Assembly (NCBI RefSeq): GCF_000741135.1 | Contig: NZ_JGYU01000005.1 | Location: 77,946-141,945, forward strand | DNA from: Bifidobacterium choerinum | Lineage (GTDB): Bacteria > Actinomycetota > Actinomycetes > Actinomycetales > Bifidobacteriaceae | DNA: 64,000 nucleotides | Direction: 5' to 3' | Part shown: positions 33,426 to 42,175 of the stretch, piece by piece | Numbering within the stretch: the first letter of the stretch is position 1 | How the letters are laid out: the number at the start of each line of letters is the position of its first letter | Translations under genes and position numbers: made by a program | The notes under the pieces: model-generated | Told to the model about the DNA's origin: nothing | The model's input: only the letters and a program-made list of their open reading frames with translations | Databases searched by the model: none

Positions 33426-34933
33426 CGCACCGCGTCGAGCACGGTCGCGACGTTGCGCGCGAACAGCTCCTCCTCGGGCAGCAGCGAGATCGCGAGATAG
33501 CCGTTCGACGTCATGTCGAAGAAATACCCCGGCTGCCCGCTCGTACGGGATGCGTCGATCATTGCCAGCACGAGGTCGTTCTCGTCGATGACCCCGGGGA
33601 AACGCAGCAGCACGTTCCAGCCGCCTTCGGCGCGCAATACGTCGACGACGCCGAGGTCGTCCCCGTCGAGCATCCGGTGCAGCGTCGCCAGATTCGCGCG
33701 GATGCGCGAGCCGACGGCGTCGAGCTGACGCGGCGCCTCATGCAGCATCGCCGGGATCTCGCGGGCGACGAACTCGCTCATCGGCAGGAAGTCGTCGGCG
33801 ATGACGTCGAGCCGGCGGCACGCCTCGCGCACGTCGTCGTCCGGTCCGGACACGCGGATCCATCCGACCTTCGCGTGCGGCGCGGCCAGCGTCTTCGAGA
33901 AGCCGTCGAGCGCGAAGGTGAGCATGCGCGGCTCGCCGCTCAGCCTCCGGTTGCCGTCGAACGGCTCCAACGGGTAGTCGAAGAACACCTCGTCGGCGAT
34001 GATTGCGATGCCGTAGCGGCGGCACAGCGCGACGAGCGCCTCGCGTTCCGCCGGCTTGATGTAGGAGCCGGTCGGATTGTTCGGGTTGATGACGATGACC
34101 GCGCGGATGCGCCGGTCGGCGTCCTCGGCGAGCATCCGTTCGATCTGCGGGACGTCGATGAACCACGAACCGTCGAAGCGCAGCTGGTAGAAGCGCGCCT
34201 CGACGCATTCGAGCCGTGCGATCGATTCGATGAGCGGATACCCGGGCTTCGGCGCGAGCACCGCGTCGCCGGCGTCGCACAGCAGCTTCATCAGCCACGA
34301 ATACGCCTGCGACGTCGAACTGAGCAGATACACCTCATCGGCCCTCGCCTGCCCGTCCTTACGGGAAGCACCCCCTTCCTCCTGTTTACCGGTGGCACCA
34401 TCGTTGCGGGCAGCACCATCGTTACGGGTGGCACCGTCGTTACAGGCAGCACCGTCGCCGTCGTCGTTATCGGCGGCATCGCCATCGTCAACGCCGTCAC
34501 CGTTACCGGCGGCACTCACACGCACGGCGCTATCGGTAGCGACATCCGCGTATACGCTATCGGCAGCAGTCTCATCGTCGACGGCATCGTCGTTACCGGC
34601 GGCACTTTGAAGGATCGTTGCGCCCGTACCTTTATATATAAGGTCATCCGCATGCGTTTGCTTACGGGAGGCATGCGCGGCGGAATCATCGTCGGCATCC
34701 GGAACGTAGGGCTCGACGGTCGCGTTGATGTAGTCGGCGATCGCCTCGCGCGCATAACGCTGTCCGCGCGGTTCGGCGGCGTAGACCGTCGGCAGCGACG
34801 ACGGAGCCAGACCATGCCTCGTCGGGTTCGAATCGTTGAGCGCGACCGGCCGTATCCCCTCCGCCTTCAATGCGGCCTCTGCCTTCGCGATTGGATTGGG
34901 TTCATCGATGTCTACTCTTCGGGAAAAACGCAC
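33404..34933 (-). CDS. PLP-dependent class I/II aminotransferase with a 120-residue low-complexity insertion
   Basis: The protein is 509 residues. DSNPTRHG (near 34-41), SSTSQAYSWLMKLLCDAGDAVLAPKPGYPL (205 on), INPNNPTG (282-289), IADEVFFDY (312-320) and DGFSKTLAAPHAKVGWI with the PLP Lys347 are standard for aspartate aminotransferase-like enzymes. Between about residues 77 and 198, where relatives have a short connection, lies a D, N, A and G-rich insertion with GATRND and GAARND repeats. It is coded by 18-base tandem repeats (34395-34448) containing TTACGGG. The core is otherwise complete, so the enzyme may tolerate it as a surface loop. Substrate is unknown; alanine or aspartate is likely by family. 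Confidence 0.85.
   Translation of the reverse strand: MRFSRRVDIDEPNPIAKAEAALKAEGIRPVALNDSNPTRHGLAPSSLPTVYAAEPRGQRYAREAIADYINATVEPYVPDADDDSAAHASRKQTHADDLIYKGTGATILQSAAGNDDAVDDETAADSVYADVATDSAVRVSAAGNGDGVDDGDAADNDDGDGAACNDGATRNDGAARNDGATGKQEEGGASRKDGQARADEVYLLSSTSQAYSWLMKLLCDAGDAVLAPKPGYPLIESIARLECVEARFYQLRFDGSWFIDVPQIERMLAEDADRRIRAVIVINPNNPTGSYIKPAEREALVALCRRYGIAIIADEVFFDYPLEPFDGNRRLSGEPRMLTFALDGFSKTLAAPHAKVGWIRVSGPDDDVREACRRLDVIADDFLPMSEFVAREIPAMLHEAPRQLDAVGSRIRANLATLHRMLDGDDLGVVDVLRAEGGWNVLLRFPGVIDENDLVLAMIDASRTSGQPGYFFDMTSNGYLAISLLPEEELFARNVATVLDAVRQRLGIA
34395..34448. repeat. 18-base tandem repeats inside the aminotransferase gene
   Basis: Three consecutive 18-base units (34395-34412, 34413-34430, 34431-34448) read GCACCRTCGTTRCRGGYR, and a partial fourth follows. 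The middle unit contains the exact TTACGGG of the intergenic family. They encode the six-residue repeat GA(T/A)RND on the minus strand. Confidence 0.85.
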
Positions 34934-35000
34934 ATCCTCAATCTACGCGCACCCGCACATTTTCGCTCGGTGCTCGGCGATCTTCCGCAGATGGCGGCCA

Positions 35001-35154
35001 CCCGTAAGCAGCCGCCACCCATGGGAGTCGCCATCCGACGGGCGGACTTCGTCAAACCGATCCCCCATCGCAACAGTGACCGCCCGCAACGACTGCTGCC
35101 CGTAATGACGGCTGCCCGTAAGAATCGGCTGCCCGTAACGACGACCACCCGTAA
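35001..35154 (+). repeat. Cluster of five CCCGTAA repeats upstream of the aminotransferase gene
   Basis: Exact CCCGTAA copies start at 35001, 35099, 35115, 35132 and 35148. They lie in the 337-base gene-free stretch 34934-35270, which also holds the ppgK terminator. Confidence 0.8.
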
Positions 35155-35193
35155 CGACGGGCGGCACGGTTCGCCGAGACGGCGCATGGCAAA

Positions 35194-35228
35194 GGGCGGC
35201 CGCCGGAGTGTTTCTCCGGCGGCCGCCC
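35194..35228 (-). terminator. Terminator after ppgK
   Basis: A perfect 15-bp stem (35194-35208 with 35214-35228, GGGCGGCCGCCGGAG) with a 5-base loop; on the minus strand it is followed by TTTGCC. Confidence 0.8.
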
Positions 35229-35270
35229 TCGGGATGCTGCGGCGTCATTCGACGCCTCACGCACCGAGAA

Positions 35271-36050
35271 TCAGTCGGCGTTCCTCTGCATTTTCCTGCT
35301 CGCGTAGTACGCGGCGCCGATGATGCCCGCCTCGTTGTGCAGCTTCGCGGCGACGATCGGCGTCTTGATGTCGATGTACGGCAGGAACTTCTCCGAGACG
35401 CGGCTGACGCCGCCACCGACGACGAACAGCTGCGGACTGAAGTACAGCTCCATCAGACTGTAGTACTTCGTCAGGCGCTTCGCCCACTTCTTATAGCCCA
35501 TATCGAGCTTCTCGCGCACCGACGACGCCGCGTACTTCTCGGCGTCGCCCTTGCCCTTCGGCAACTGGATGTGGCCGAGCTCGGTGTTCGGGATGAGCAC
35601 GCCGTCATAGATGAGCGCGGTGCCGATACCGGTGCCGAGCGTCGTCGCGATGACGAGGCCCTCCTGTCCGGCGGCCGCACCGAAGCGCTGCTCGGCGACG
35701 CCGGCGGCGTCCGCGTCGTTGACGACGGTCACCGGACGACCGCAGGCCTCCGAAAAGACCTCGGTGACGTCGACTCCGATCCAGGACTGGTCGAGGTTGG
35801 CCATGTAGTCGAGCTTCTGGCCGGGCTTGATCGGCGCCGGGAACGCGATGCCGACCGGAATGTCCTCGGGCACTTCGAAGTGCTCGAGCTGCTGACGGAC
35901 GATGTCGCCGACCGCCTTCGGGGTCGAATGCTCCGGGGTGAGGATCTTCAGTCGCGGTTCCGCGAACTCGCCCTTCTCCAGATTGACCGGCGCAGCCTTG
36001 ATGCCCGATCCTCCAATGTCCACGCCGAACGCCTGTGCCGTCTCAATCAT
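35271..36050 (-). CDS. ppgK: Polyphosphate glucokinase (ROK family)
   Basis: From ATG 36048-36050, with AAGGAAGG six bases upstream, the protein is 259 residues, the usual length. FGVDIGGSGIKAAPV is the phosphate-binding loop. VVNDADAAGVAEQRFG holds the catalytic Asp. TTLGTGIGTALI is the second phosphate-binding segment, and ELGHIQLP stands where ROK kinases have sugar-binding Glu-His. It phosphorylates glucose with polyphosphate or ATP in the cytoplasm, as in other actinobacteria. It is transcribed away from ribU and ends in its own terminator. Confidence 0.92.
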   Translation of the reverse strand: MIETAQAFGVDIGGSGIKAAPVNLEKGEFAEPRLKILTPEHSTPKAVGDIVRQQLEHFEVPEDIPVGIAFPAPIKPGQKLDYMANLDQSWIGVDVTEVFSEACGRPVTVVNDADAAGVAEQRFGAAAGQEGLVIATTLGTGIGTALIYDGVLIPNTELGHIQLPKGKGDAEKYAASSVREKLDMGYKKWAKRLTKYYSLMELYFSPQLFVVGGGVSRVSEKFLPYIDIKTPIVAAKLHNEAGIIGAAYYASRKMQRNAD

Positions 36051-36388
36051 CGTCAACCTTCCTTACCGTTTCCAGGGGTGTCACCCAGTGATTTCACCAT
36101 CTCGGGCCCGTCGGCCGATGCGCCATGCATCCGCGAATGACTGCCCTACTATATGATATATTAGTTCAACCAGTAAACATTGGTGTTTCGCAAACTATCC
36201 ACATTCTGAAACGATGTTTTTCTGATAACGATTGTCATGTTGCGTTTCCTCGCATCCACGCATCACGCAAGGGTTTCCCTGACCATCGTTTGCTCGACGA
36301 ATATCCCTCCTCCACCCGTCTTCAGGCGCACTTCGCGCAATCGACGGCGTCTGTTTATCCCGGCCTGCGTATACAGATGGAACATGTA

Positions 36389-36524
36389 GTTTCAAGGAAG
36401 GTGCAATTCCTTACTGGCGGTAGCGCCGCGCATCCGATGCGCCTACGGCGAAGCCCGCAACCCGCGAAAGCGGTGGATTCGGTCGGATTCCGAAGCCAAC
36501 GGTGACAGTCCGGATGGAAGAAAC
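36389..36524 (+). promoter_or_regulatory. FMN (RFN) riboswitch
   Basis: The conserved elements come in order: AAGGTGCAATTCC, ACTGGCGGTA, a variable hairpin, AGCCCGCAA, GATTCGGTCGGATTCCGAAGCC (here in part GGATTCCGAAGCC) and GACAGTCCGGATGGAAG. GTTTC at 36389-36393 pairs with GAAAC at 36520-36524 as the closing stem. The ribosome binding site GGAG (36525-36528) of ribU directly abuts that stem, which suggests control of translation. The stretch 36057-36388 upstream is AT-rich (ATATGATATATTAG) and must hold promoters for both ppgK and ribU; no gene is seen in it. Confidence 0.95.
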
Positions 36525-36535
36525 GGAGCTCTGCG

Positions 36536-37390
36536 ATGAGCACGATCGATGATGCCCTCATGTCCGCATCCCAACAGCCGACCGACGACGAACGCCCGAT
36601 CACCAACGGCGACGCCCGGTCCGTATCCCCCGCCGCTGCCGGCGGTACGGCAACACCCGCCGCCGACGACGCAGCCGCCGCCAACGCCGTCAACGACGCT
36701 ACCGGTAGCGTCGCCAACGGCGGTCGCGCCACCGATAACGCCGCCGCTACCGATAACACGACCGCTACCGGCGGCGCCGCGAAGCCCGCCTCGACGTCCA
36801 CCGCGCGCACGTTGCGCGACCGGCGGCCCGACGACGCGCATTCGACGGGCGTCGGCGACGGCGGCCGCTGGTCCACGCGCCGCATCGCGATGTACGCGCT
36901 GTTCGTCGCGCTCGCGATGGCCGTCAGCTTCATCGAGTTCCCGCTCATGCCCGCGGCGCCGTGGCTCAAATACGATCCCTCGGGCGTCGTCTGCCTCGTC
37001 GCCGGCTTCGCCTTCGGCCCGTCGGCGGCCGCAATCGTCAGCGTCCTCGGCTTCCTCCCCCACCTCTTCACGAATCCGTGGGGCACGCTGATGGCGGTGC
37101 TCGTGGCGCTCGCGCTTTCGGTGCCGGCCGCCGTCACCTACCGTCGCCGCCGCACGCGCACGTCGGCGCTCGTCGGCATCATCGTCGGCGCACTGCTCGC
37201 GCTCGTGGTCGCGATCGGCGCGAACCTTGTCATCACGCCGATGTACGCGCACATGTCGATGGCCGACGTCGCGAAGCTCATCATCCCGGTGCTGCTGCCG
37301 TTCAACCTCATCAAGTTCGTGCTCAACGGCGTCATCACGTTCCTGATCTACAAGCCGATCTCCACATTGCTCGAACGGGGTCAGCGGTGA
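36536..37390 (+). CDS. ribU: Riboflavin ECF transporter S component with a low-complexity N-terminal extension
   Basis: The protein is 284 residues. The membrane core (about 110-280, five or six helices) has SFIEFPLMPAAPWLKYDPSG and AGFAFGPSAAAIVSVLGFLPHLF, both characteristic of RibU, which binds riboflavin. The FMN riboswitch confirms the substrate. Residues about 15-105 are an added cytoplasmic segment rich in A, T, D, N and G (NAVNDATGSVANGGRATDNAA), coded by ACCGGTAGCG and ACCGATAACG repeats. RibU elsewhere lacks it. Its stop overlaps the start of the A-A-T fusion gene (GTGA), so the two are translated together. Confidence 0.92.
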   Translation: MSTIDDALMSASQQPTDDERPITNGDARSVSPAAAGGTATPAADDAAAANAVNDATGSVANGGRATDNAAATDNTTATGGAAKPASTSTARTLRDRRPDDAHSTGVGDGGRWSTRRIAMYALFVALAMAVSFIEFPLMPAAPWLKYDPSGVVCLVAGFAFGPSAAAIVSVLGFLPHLFTNPWGTLMAVLVALALSVPAAVTYRRRRTRTSALVGIIVGALLALVVAIGANLVITPMYAHMSMADVAKLIIPVLLPFNLIKFVLNGVITFLIYKPISTLLERGQR

Positions 37391-39855
37391 CGACCTCCCC
37401 CCGCACCGTCGTCGACATGCGCGGCGTGCGGCTCAGCTACGACGGCGGCGCGACCTGGACGCTCGACGGCGTCGACCTTCAGGTGCGCGAAGGCGAACGC
37501 GTCGCCCTTGTCGGCCCGAACGGCTCGGGCAAGTCGACGCTGTCGCTGCTCGCCGCGGGTCTCGCCGCCCCCGACTTCGGCACCGTCGAACTCGCCGGCG
37601 AACTCGTCTTCGACGGCGCCGGCGCGCACGCCGGCGCCTATCGTCGTGCGCGCCGCGACATCGGCATCGTCTTCCAGAATCCGGAGGACCAGATCGTCAC
37701 GACCGTCGTCTGCGAGGACGTCGCCTTCGGCCCGGAGAACCTCGCGACGCCGCGCGGGCAGATCGGCGAACGTGTGCACGACGCGCTCGCGACGGTCGGC
37801 ATGACGACGTTCGCGGAGGCGAACCCCGCCGATCTCTCGGGAGGACAGCAGCAGCGCGTTGCGATCGCCGGCATGCTCGCGATGCGTTCGCGGCTGCTCG
37901 TCCTTGATGAACCGACGGCGATGCTCGACCCCGAGGCGCGCGCCGATGTGCTCGCCGCGCTCGACGACATCCAGAAGCGCGGCACCGCGATCATCATCGT
38001 GACCCACGACGCCGCCGAACTCGCGCATGCGACGCACGTCCTGCGTCTGGAGCACGGCCGTCTGCTGCCGGCAGACGACGGATCCGATCCGCTACCGGAC
38101 GCACCGTCGGCGACCGGCCACGCCCTTCCCGATCCCTTACCGGACGCACCGTCCGCACCCGCCGGCGACGTACCGCCCGTAACGTCGACGCCGGCGATCG
38201 TCTTCGACCATGTGACCTTCCGCTACCCCGGAGCCACCACCGCCGTGCTCGACGACTTCTCGCTACGGGTGGCATCCGGATCCACACTCGCCGTCGTCGG
38301 CAGGAACGGTTCGGGGAAGACGACCTTCGCGAAGCTGCTGTGTGCGCTGCTGAAGCCCGACGCCGGCTCGATCCGCGTCGCCGACGTCGAACTCGTCCAC
38401 GCGAGCCGGAGGGAACGCGCGGCATTGCGCCGCCGGCTCGGCTTCATCATGCAGCATCCCGAAAGGCAGCTGTTCGCAAAGACCGTCGCGCAGGACGTGG
38501 CGTACGGCCCGCAGAACCAGGGGCTTTCCGACGAGGACGTGCGCTTACGGGTGGACGAGGCGCTGCGGCTCGTCGGCGCCGCGCATCTGGCAGAACGCGA
38601 CCCCTTCACGCTTTCGGGCGGCCAGCAGCGGCTCGTCGCCATCGCCGGCGTGCTTGCATGCCGCCCGAAGGTGCTCGTCATGGACGAGCCCACCGCATCG
38701 CTCGACGACGCCGCCTGCGCGCGCATCCGCGGCATCATCCGCGACCTGCGCATGCGCGGCGTCACGATCGTCATGATCACGCACGACCTGACGATGGCGC
38801 ACACGCTCGCCGACGCCGTCGTCGACTTCCCTCCGTGCAACGCTTCGACGACGCAGATCGGCGACGCGCGCACCATTGCCGCTACCGGTAGCGGCAGCAT
38901 GGACGATGCGCGCACCGCTACCGATAACAACAATGCGCACGACGCACACGGCACATGCGACGCACATCCTGCCACCGGTAGCGACGGCGGCCCCGAAAGC
39001 GGCGACGGCGCCCTCGCCGGCGACGACCGCGACAGCGACCGCCCGTCGCAGCCGATGCCGCCCGAAGCGATCTCGATGAGCGACACCGGCTACTCTTGGA
39101 TATCCTCCCTCGATCCGCGCGCGAAGATGCTCGGCATCCTCGCGCTCATGTTCACGGCCTTCGCGATGTCGACGTGGCCGCAGCTCGCCGTCGGCTTCGT
39201 CGCGACCGCCGCGATCACGTGCGCGAGCCGCGTCGGCGTACGCCGGCTGCTCTCGTCGGTGCGCGTCTTCCTGGCGCTGTTCGTCGTGACGGGTCTGCTC
39301 AACCTCGCCGTCGTCCGCGGCGGCACGCCGCTGCTGCACATCGGCGGCTGGGCGATCACGACGGGCGGCGTGCACGTCGCGCTCCTCTATATGCTGCGCT
39401 TCGCGTTCGTCATCATCCTCGGCGCGGTCGTGCTGCTGACGACCACGCCGACGGCGATGTCGAACGCCTTCGAACGGCTGCTGCATCCGCTGCGCCGATG
39501 GATCCATGTGCAGGAGATCTGCCTGGTACTGTCGCTCGCGCTGCGTTTCCTGCCGACGCTCGTCCAGGAGGCCGTCTCGATCCGCGACGCGCAGGCCGCG
39601 CGCGGCGGTTCGATCGACTCGGGCGGCCTAATCAGACGGGTGCGCGCGATGTGCGCAATTGTCACTCCGGTGTTCGCCGGCGCGATCCGGCATGCCGACA
39701 ACCTCGCGCTCGCATTGGACGCCCGCTGCTATCAGGAGGGCATCCGGCGCACACAATGGCACCCGCTGGAGATGCGCGCGCGCGACTGGCTGTTCTGCGG
39801 CGGCGTCGCGATCGTCATCGCCCTGGTCATCCTGGGACATGTGTTCAATATGTGA
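37387..39855 (+). CDS. Fused ECF energy-coupling module: two ATPases and the T component in one chain
   Basis: From GTG 37387 the protein is 822 residues. ATPase 1 (about 8-225) has GPNGSGKST (43-51), LSGGQQQR and LDEPTAMLDPE. ATPase 2 (about 258-480) has GRNGSGKTTF, LSGGQQRLV and MDEPTASLDD. The T component (about 565-822) has five or six membrane helices and AQAARGG, one of the two Ala-Arg-Gly coupling motifs. Linkers of low complexity join the parts (PLPDAPSATGHALPDPLPDAPSA between the ATPases; TGSGSMDDARTATDNNNAH and more before the T part). It powers RibU and perhaps YkoE. A-A fusions are known (YkoD), but an A-A-T chain is rarer. Confidence 0.9.
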   Translation: MTTSPRTVVDMRGVRLSYDGGATWTLDGVDLQVREGERVALVGPNGSGKSTLSLLAAGLAAPDFGTVELAGELVFDGAGAHAGAYRRARRDIGIVFQNPEDQIVTTVVCEDVAFGPENLATPRGQIGERVHDALATVGMTTFAEANPADLSGGQQQRVAIAGMLAMRSRLLVLDEPTAMLDPEARADVLAALDDIQKRGTAIIIVTHDAAELAHATHVLRLEHGRLLPADDGSDPLPDAPSATGHALPDPLPDAPSAPAGDVPPVTSTPAIVFDHVTFRYPGATTAVLDDFSLRVASGSTLAVVGRNGSGKTTFAKLLCALLKPDAGSIRVADVELVHASRRERAALRRRLGFIMQHPERQLFAKTVAQDVAYGPQNQGLSDEDVRLRVDEALRLVGAAHLAERDPFTLSGGQQRLVAIAGVLACRPKVLVMDEPTASLDDAACARIRGIIRDLRMRGVTIVMITHDLTMAHTLADAVVDFPPCNASTTQIGDARTIAATGSGSMDDARTATDNNNAHDAHGTCDAHPATGSDGGPESGDGALAGDDRDSDRPSQPMPPEAISMSDTGYSWISSLDPRAKMLGILALMFTAFAMSTWPQLAVGFVATAAITCASRVGVRRLLSSVRVFLALFVVTGLLNLAVVRGGTPLLHIGGWAITTGGVHVALLYMLRFAFVIILGAVVLLTTTPTAMSNAFERLLHPLRRWIHVQEICLVLSLALRFLPTLVQEAVSIRDAQAARGGSIDSGGLIRRVRAMCAIVTPVFAGAIRHADNLALALDARCYQEGIRRTQWHPLEMRARDWLFCGGVAIVIALVILGHVFNM

Positions 39856-40033
39856 ACAAAACGCGTGAATCAGCTCACAGTATGGCATCATGTGATTCAG
39901 CGACAAGCGAACAAGTGCTGACACAATCTTCATCTGTTCGCGAACGAAGACGAATAACGTCAACGGAGCGGAGTCATCGTCCACGGTTCCCACAAGGAAC
40001 AAGCCGTGAACGGATTCCCTTCACGAGTCGTAT

Positions 40034-40077
40034 ATGTGCGGCCATCCGACAACAGCGGATAGCCGCACATCTTTTTT
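40034..40077 (+). terminator. Terminator after the ribU-ECF operon
   Basis: ATGTGCGGC, with ATCCG, pairs with CGGAT and GCCGCACAT across a short loop (40034-40070), followed by CTTTTTT. It lies about 180 bases past the stop codon. The sequence in between, 39856-40033, shows no gene. Confidence 0.9.
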
Positions 40078-40234
40078 GCACTGCCGCCCATAATCGTGCA
40101 ACGCATCCTCCGCGCATACGCGAACCATGATTCGTCGGCGTTTGCGTCGACGAGCGACCGACGCAAACGACCTTCGGCGGATGGACGAACATCCGTCAGC
40201 GCCCCGCATCCGCCCATAGGCGATTCGTTCGCCC

Positions 40235-40503
40235 TTACGGGTAGCCGGCCATTCGCGGTTGACCTTATACACCGACGATCCCGGATCCCCAAGCGGACCG
40301 CAGCTCCTACGGGTAGTCAAGCGCCCGGCGACGATTGGATGCCGCCCGTAAGCAGCCGCGGCCCACGTCCGCCGCCCGTAAGCGACCAATCGCGCTTACG
40401 GGCGGTGGCTACCCGTAAGCGGTCGGCTACCCGTAAGCGATCGCCGCCCGTAAGGGATCGCCGCCCGTAACGATACGTCCGCGTAATCGGTCGCCGCCCG
40501 TAA
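40235..40503 (+). repeat. Largest CCCGTAA array, nine exact copies in both orientations
   Basis: TTACGGG starts at 40235 and 40396. CCCGTAA starts at 40345, 40375, 40412, 40430, 40447, 40464 and 40497. Between 40396 and 40470 the copies are 16-18 bases apart, so that CGCTTACGGG and CCCGTAAGCG can pair as a hairpin. The gene-free stretch runs from 39856 to 40710 (855 bases) and otherwise holds only the terminator at 40034. Confidence 0.85.
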
Positions 40504-40710
40504 GCGAATCGGTCTGCGCGGCCCTGTCGCCGCGTCGCCGTTCCTCGCATCGCTGATTGCGATGCGTCCCGCGCACATGCCTTCTACGATGGGACGCACA
40601 GGAACAAGTCCCTCCGATCCGCCGGCGTCGTCCGGCGCGGCATGCACACGCATGGACGAATGCGCGGCCGGATCGGAGGGACGTCGCAGCGAACGAGGAA
40701 TCGAGGAACC

Positions 40711-41541
40711 GTGAAACCCACGACACATGACGTCATACTCAACAACGACGTGCTCATCCCGCAGGTCGGCCTCGGCGTCTTCCGCACGCCCGACGGTCAG
40801 GCCACCGTCGACGCCGTCCACGCGGCGCTCGAATGCGGCTACCGCCATATCGACACGGCGAGCGTCTACGGCAACGAGAAGTCGGTCGGCGAGGCCGTAG
40901 CCACGAGCGGCGTGCCACGCGAGGACGTGTTCATCACGACGAAGCTGTGGAACGACGACATCCGCAAGCACCGCACGATGGACGCGTTCCAGGAGAGCCT
41001 TGAGCGTCTCGGCACCGACTACGTCGACCTCTACCTCATCCATTGGCCGGCCGAAGGCTGGCAGGACGCTTGGACCGCGATGCAGGAGATCTACCGCAGC
41101 GGCCGCGCACGGGCCATCGGCGTGAGCAACTTCGCGAAGAACCACCTCGACGAACTGCTGGCGCACACCGACGTCAAGCCGGCGGTGAATCAGATCGAAT
41201 CCTCCCCGACCTTCCCGAACCAAGACATGGTCGACTACTGCCGTGGACTCGGCATCGCCGTCGAGGCGTGGAGCCCGCTCGGCGGCACCGGCAGCGACCT
41301 GCTCAAGGACGAACGGCTCATCGAGATCGGCGAGAAGTACGGCAGGTCGTCGGCGCAGGTCGTCATCCGCTGGCATCTGCAGCGCGGACTCATCGTGCTG
41401 CCGAAGTCGGTGCGCAGCACGCGCATCCAGCAGAACATCAACGTCTTCGATTTCGAACTCGACGACGAGGACATGCACAGGATCGCGACGATGGACACCG
41501 GCGTGCGCAACGGCGCCGACCCGAACGATTTCGATTTCTGA
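40711..41541 (+). CDS. Aldo/keto reductase (AKR5/2,5-diketo-D-gluconate reductase-like)
   Basis: From GTG 40711, with GAGGAA upstream, the protein is 276 residues. The tetrad is Asp48 and Tyr53 (HIDTASVYGNE), Lys78 (TTKLW) and His111 (IHWP). GYRHIDTA, VNQIESSP and the C-terminal NADPH-binding IVLPKSVRSTRIQQNINVFDFEL are standard for the family. It reduces carbonyls in the cytoplasm with NADPH; the natural substrate is unknown. The frame is open 23 codons upstream, but that part is repeat-derived and has no ribosome binding site. Confidence 0.9.
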   Translation: MKPTTHDVILNNDVLIPQVGLGVFRTPDGQATVDAVHAALECGYRHIDTASVYGNEKSVGEAVATSGVPREDVFITTKLWNDDIRKHRTMDAFQESLERLGTDYVDLYLIHWPAEGWQDAWTAMQEIYRSGRARAIGVSNFAKNHLDELLAHTDVKPAVNQIESSPTFPNQDMVDYCRGLGIAVEAWSPLGGTGSDLLKDERLIEIGEKYGRSSAQVVIRWHLQRGLIVLPKSVRSTRIQQNINVFDFELDDEDMHRIATMDTGVRNGADPNDFDF

Positions 41542-41675
41542 TGCGACATGCCGCATGCGTGTGCGCACACGCACGTCGTCTGCCACCAGGCGTCGATCGA
41601 ACGCATCGGATATGATGGTGCGGTTACGCACTTGATGAAATCGATGAATCACGTCACAGAAGGAAGACGATATCC

Positions 41676-41981
41676 ATGGCATTGACGAAGAAGCAGACGA
41701 AGCAGCTGCGCGCGATGGCGAACCAGCTCAAGCCGCTCGTGTACGTCGGCAAGAACGACCTGACCGATTCCGCGATCCGGCAGGCGGACGAGACAATCGA
41801 GAAGCGCGAGCTGATCAAGGGTCAGGTCCAGGACGGCTCCGGCATGGACGCGCGCGAGGCCGCCGAACGACTCGCCGACGCGCTCGGCGCCGACGTCGTG
41901 CAGGTCATCGGCAACCGCTTCGTCCTGTTCCGCGTCTCGAAGCGCGACGACGTGGAACACATCCGCCTCGTGCGCGAGTGA
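41676..41981 (+). CDS. YhbY/CRM-domain RNA-binding protein
   Basis: The protein is 101 residues, the usual size. LTKKQTKQLRAMANQLKPLVYVGKNDLTDSAI has the CRM-domain start with the GxxG-like VGKN loop, followed by REAAERLADALGADVVQVIGNRFVLFR. CRM proteins bind pre-50S ribosomal particles or intron RNA. AGAAGGA precedes the start. It ends at a hairpin shared with the convergent tenA gene. Confidence 0.88.
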   Translation: MALTKKQTKQLRAMANQLKPLVYVGKNDLTDSAIRQADETIEKRELIKGQVQDGSGMDAREAAERLADALGADVVQVIGNRFVLFRVSKRDDVEHIRLVRE

Positions 41982-42016
41982 CACGCGGACGGACGACACA
42001 TACAGCAGACGATAAA

Positions 42017-42054
42017 GGGGGGTGGATCCGCCGATCATGGCGGATCCACCCCCC
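42017..42054. terminator. Shared hairpin between the YhbY gene and tenA
   Basis: A perfect 16-bp stem, GGGGGGTGGATCCGCC at 42017-42032 with 42039-42054, around GATCAT. The T-run is weak in both directions. It probably terminates the YhbY transcript. Confidence 0.7.
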
Positions 42055-42175
42055 TTCGTCATACCGCCGCCAGGCCGCGCACGGCGATGCGCCTGATGGG
42101 CAGATGTCACCGGAAGGACCTGCTTGCTGGCGTCACACCCCTTTACGGGATGCACGTCCCGCGATCGGCACGCGG

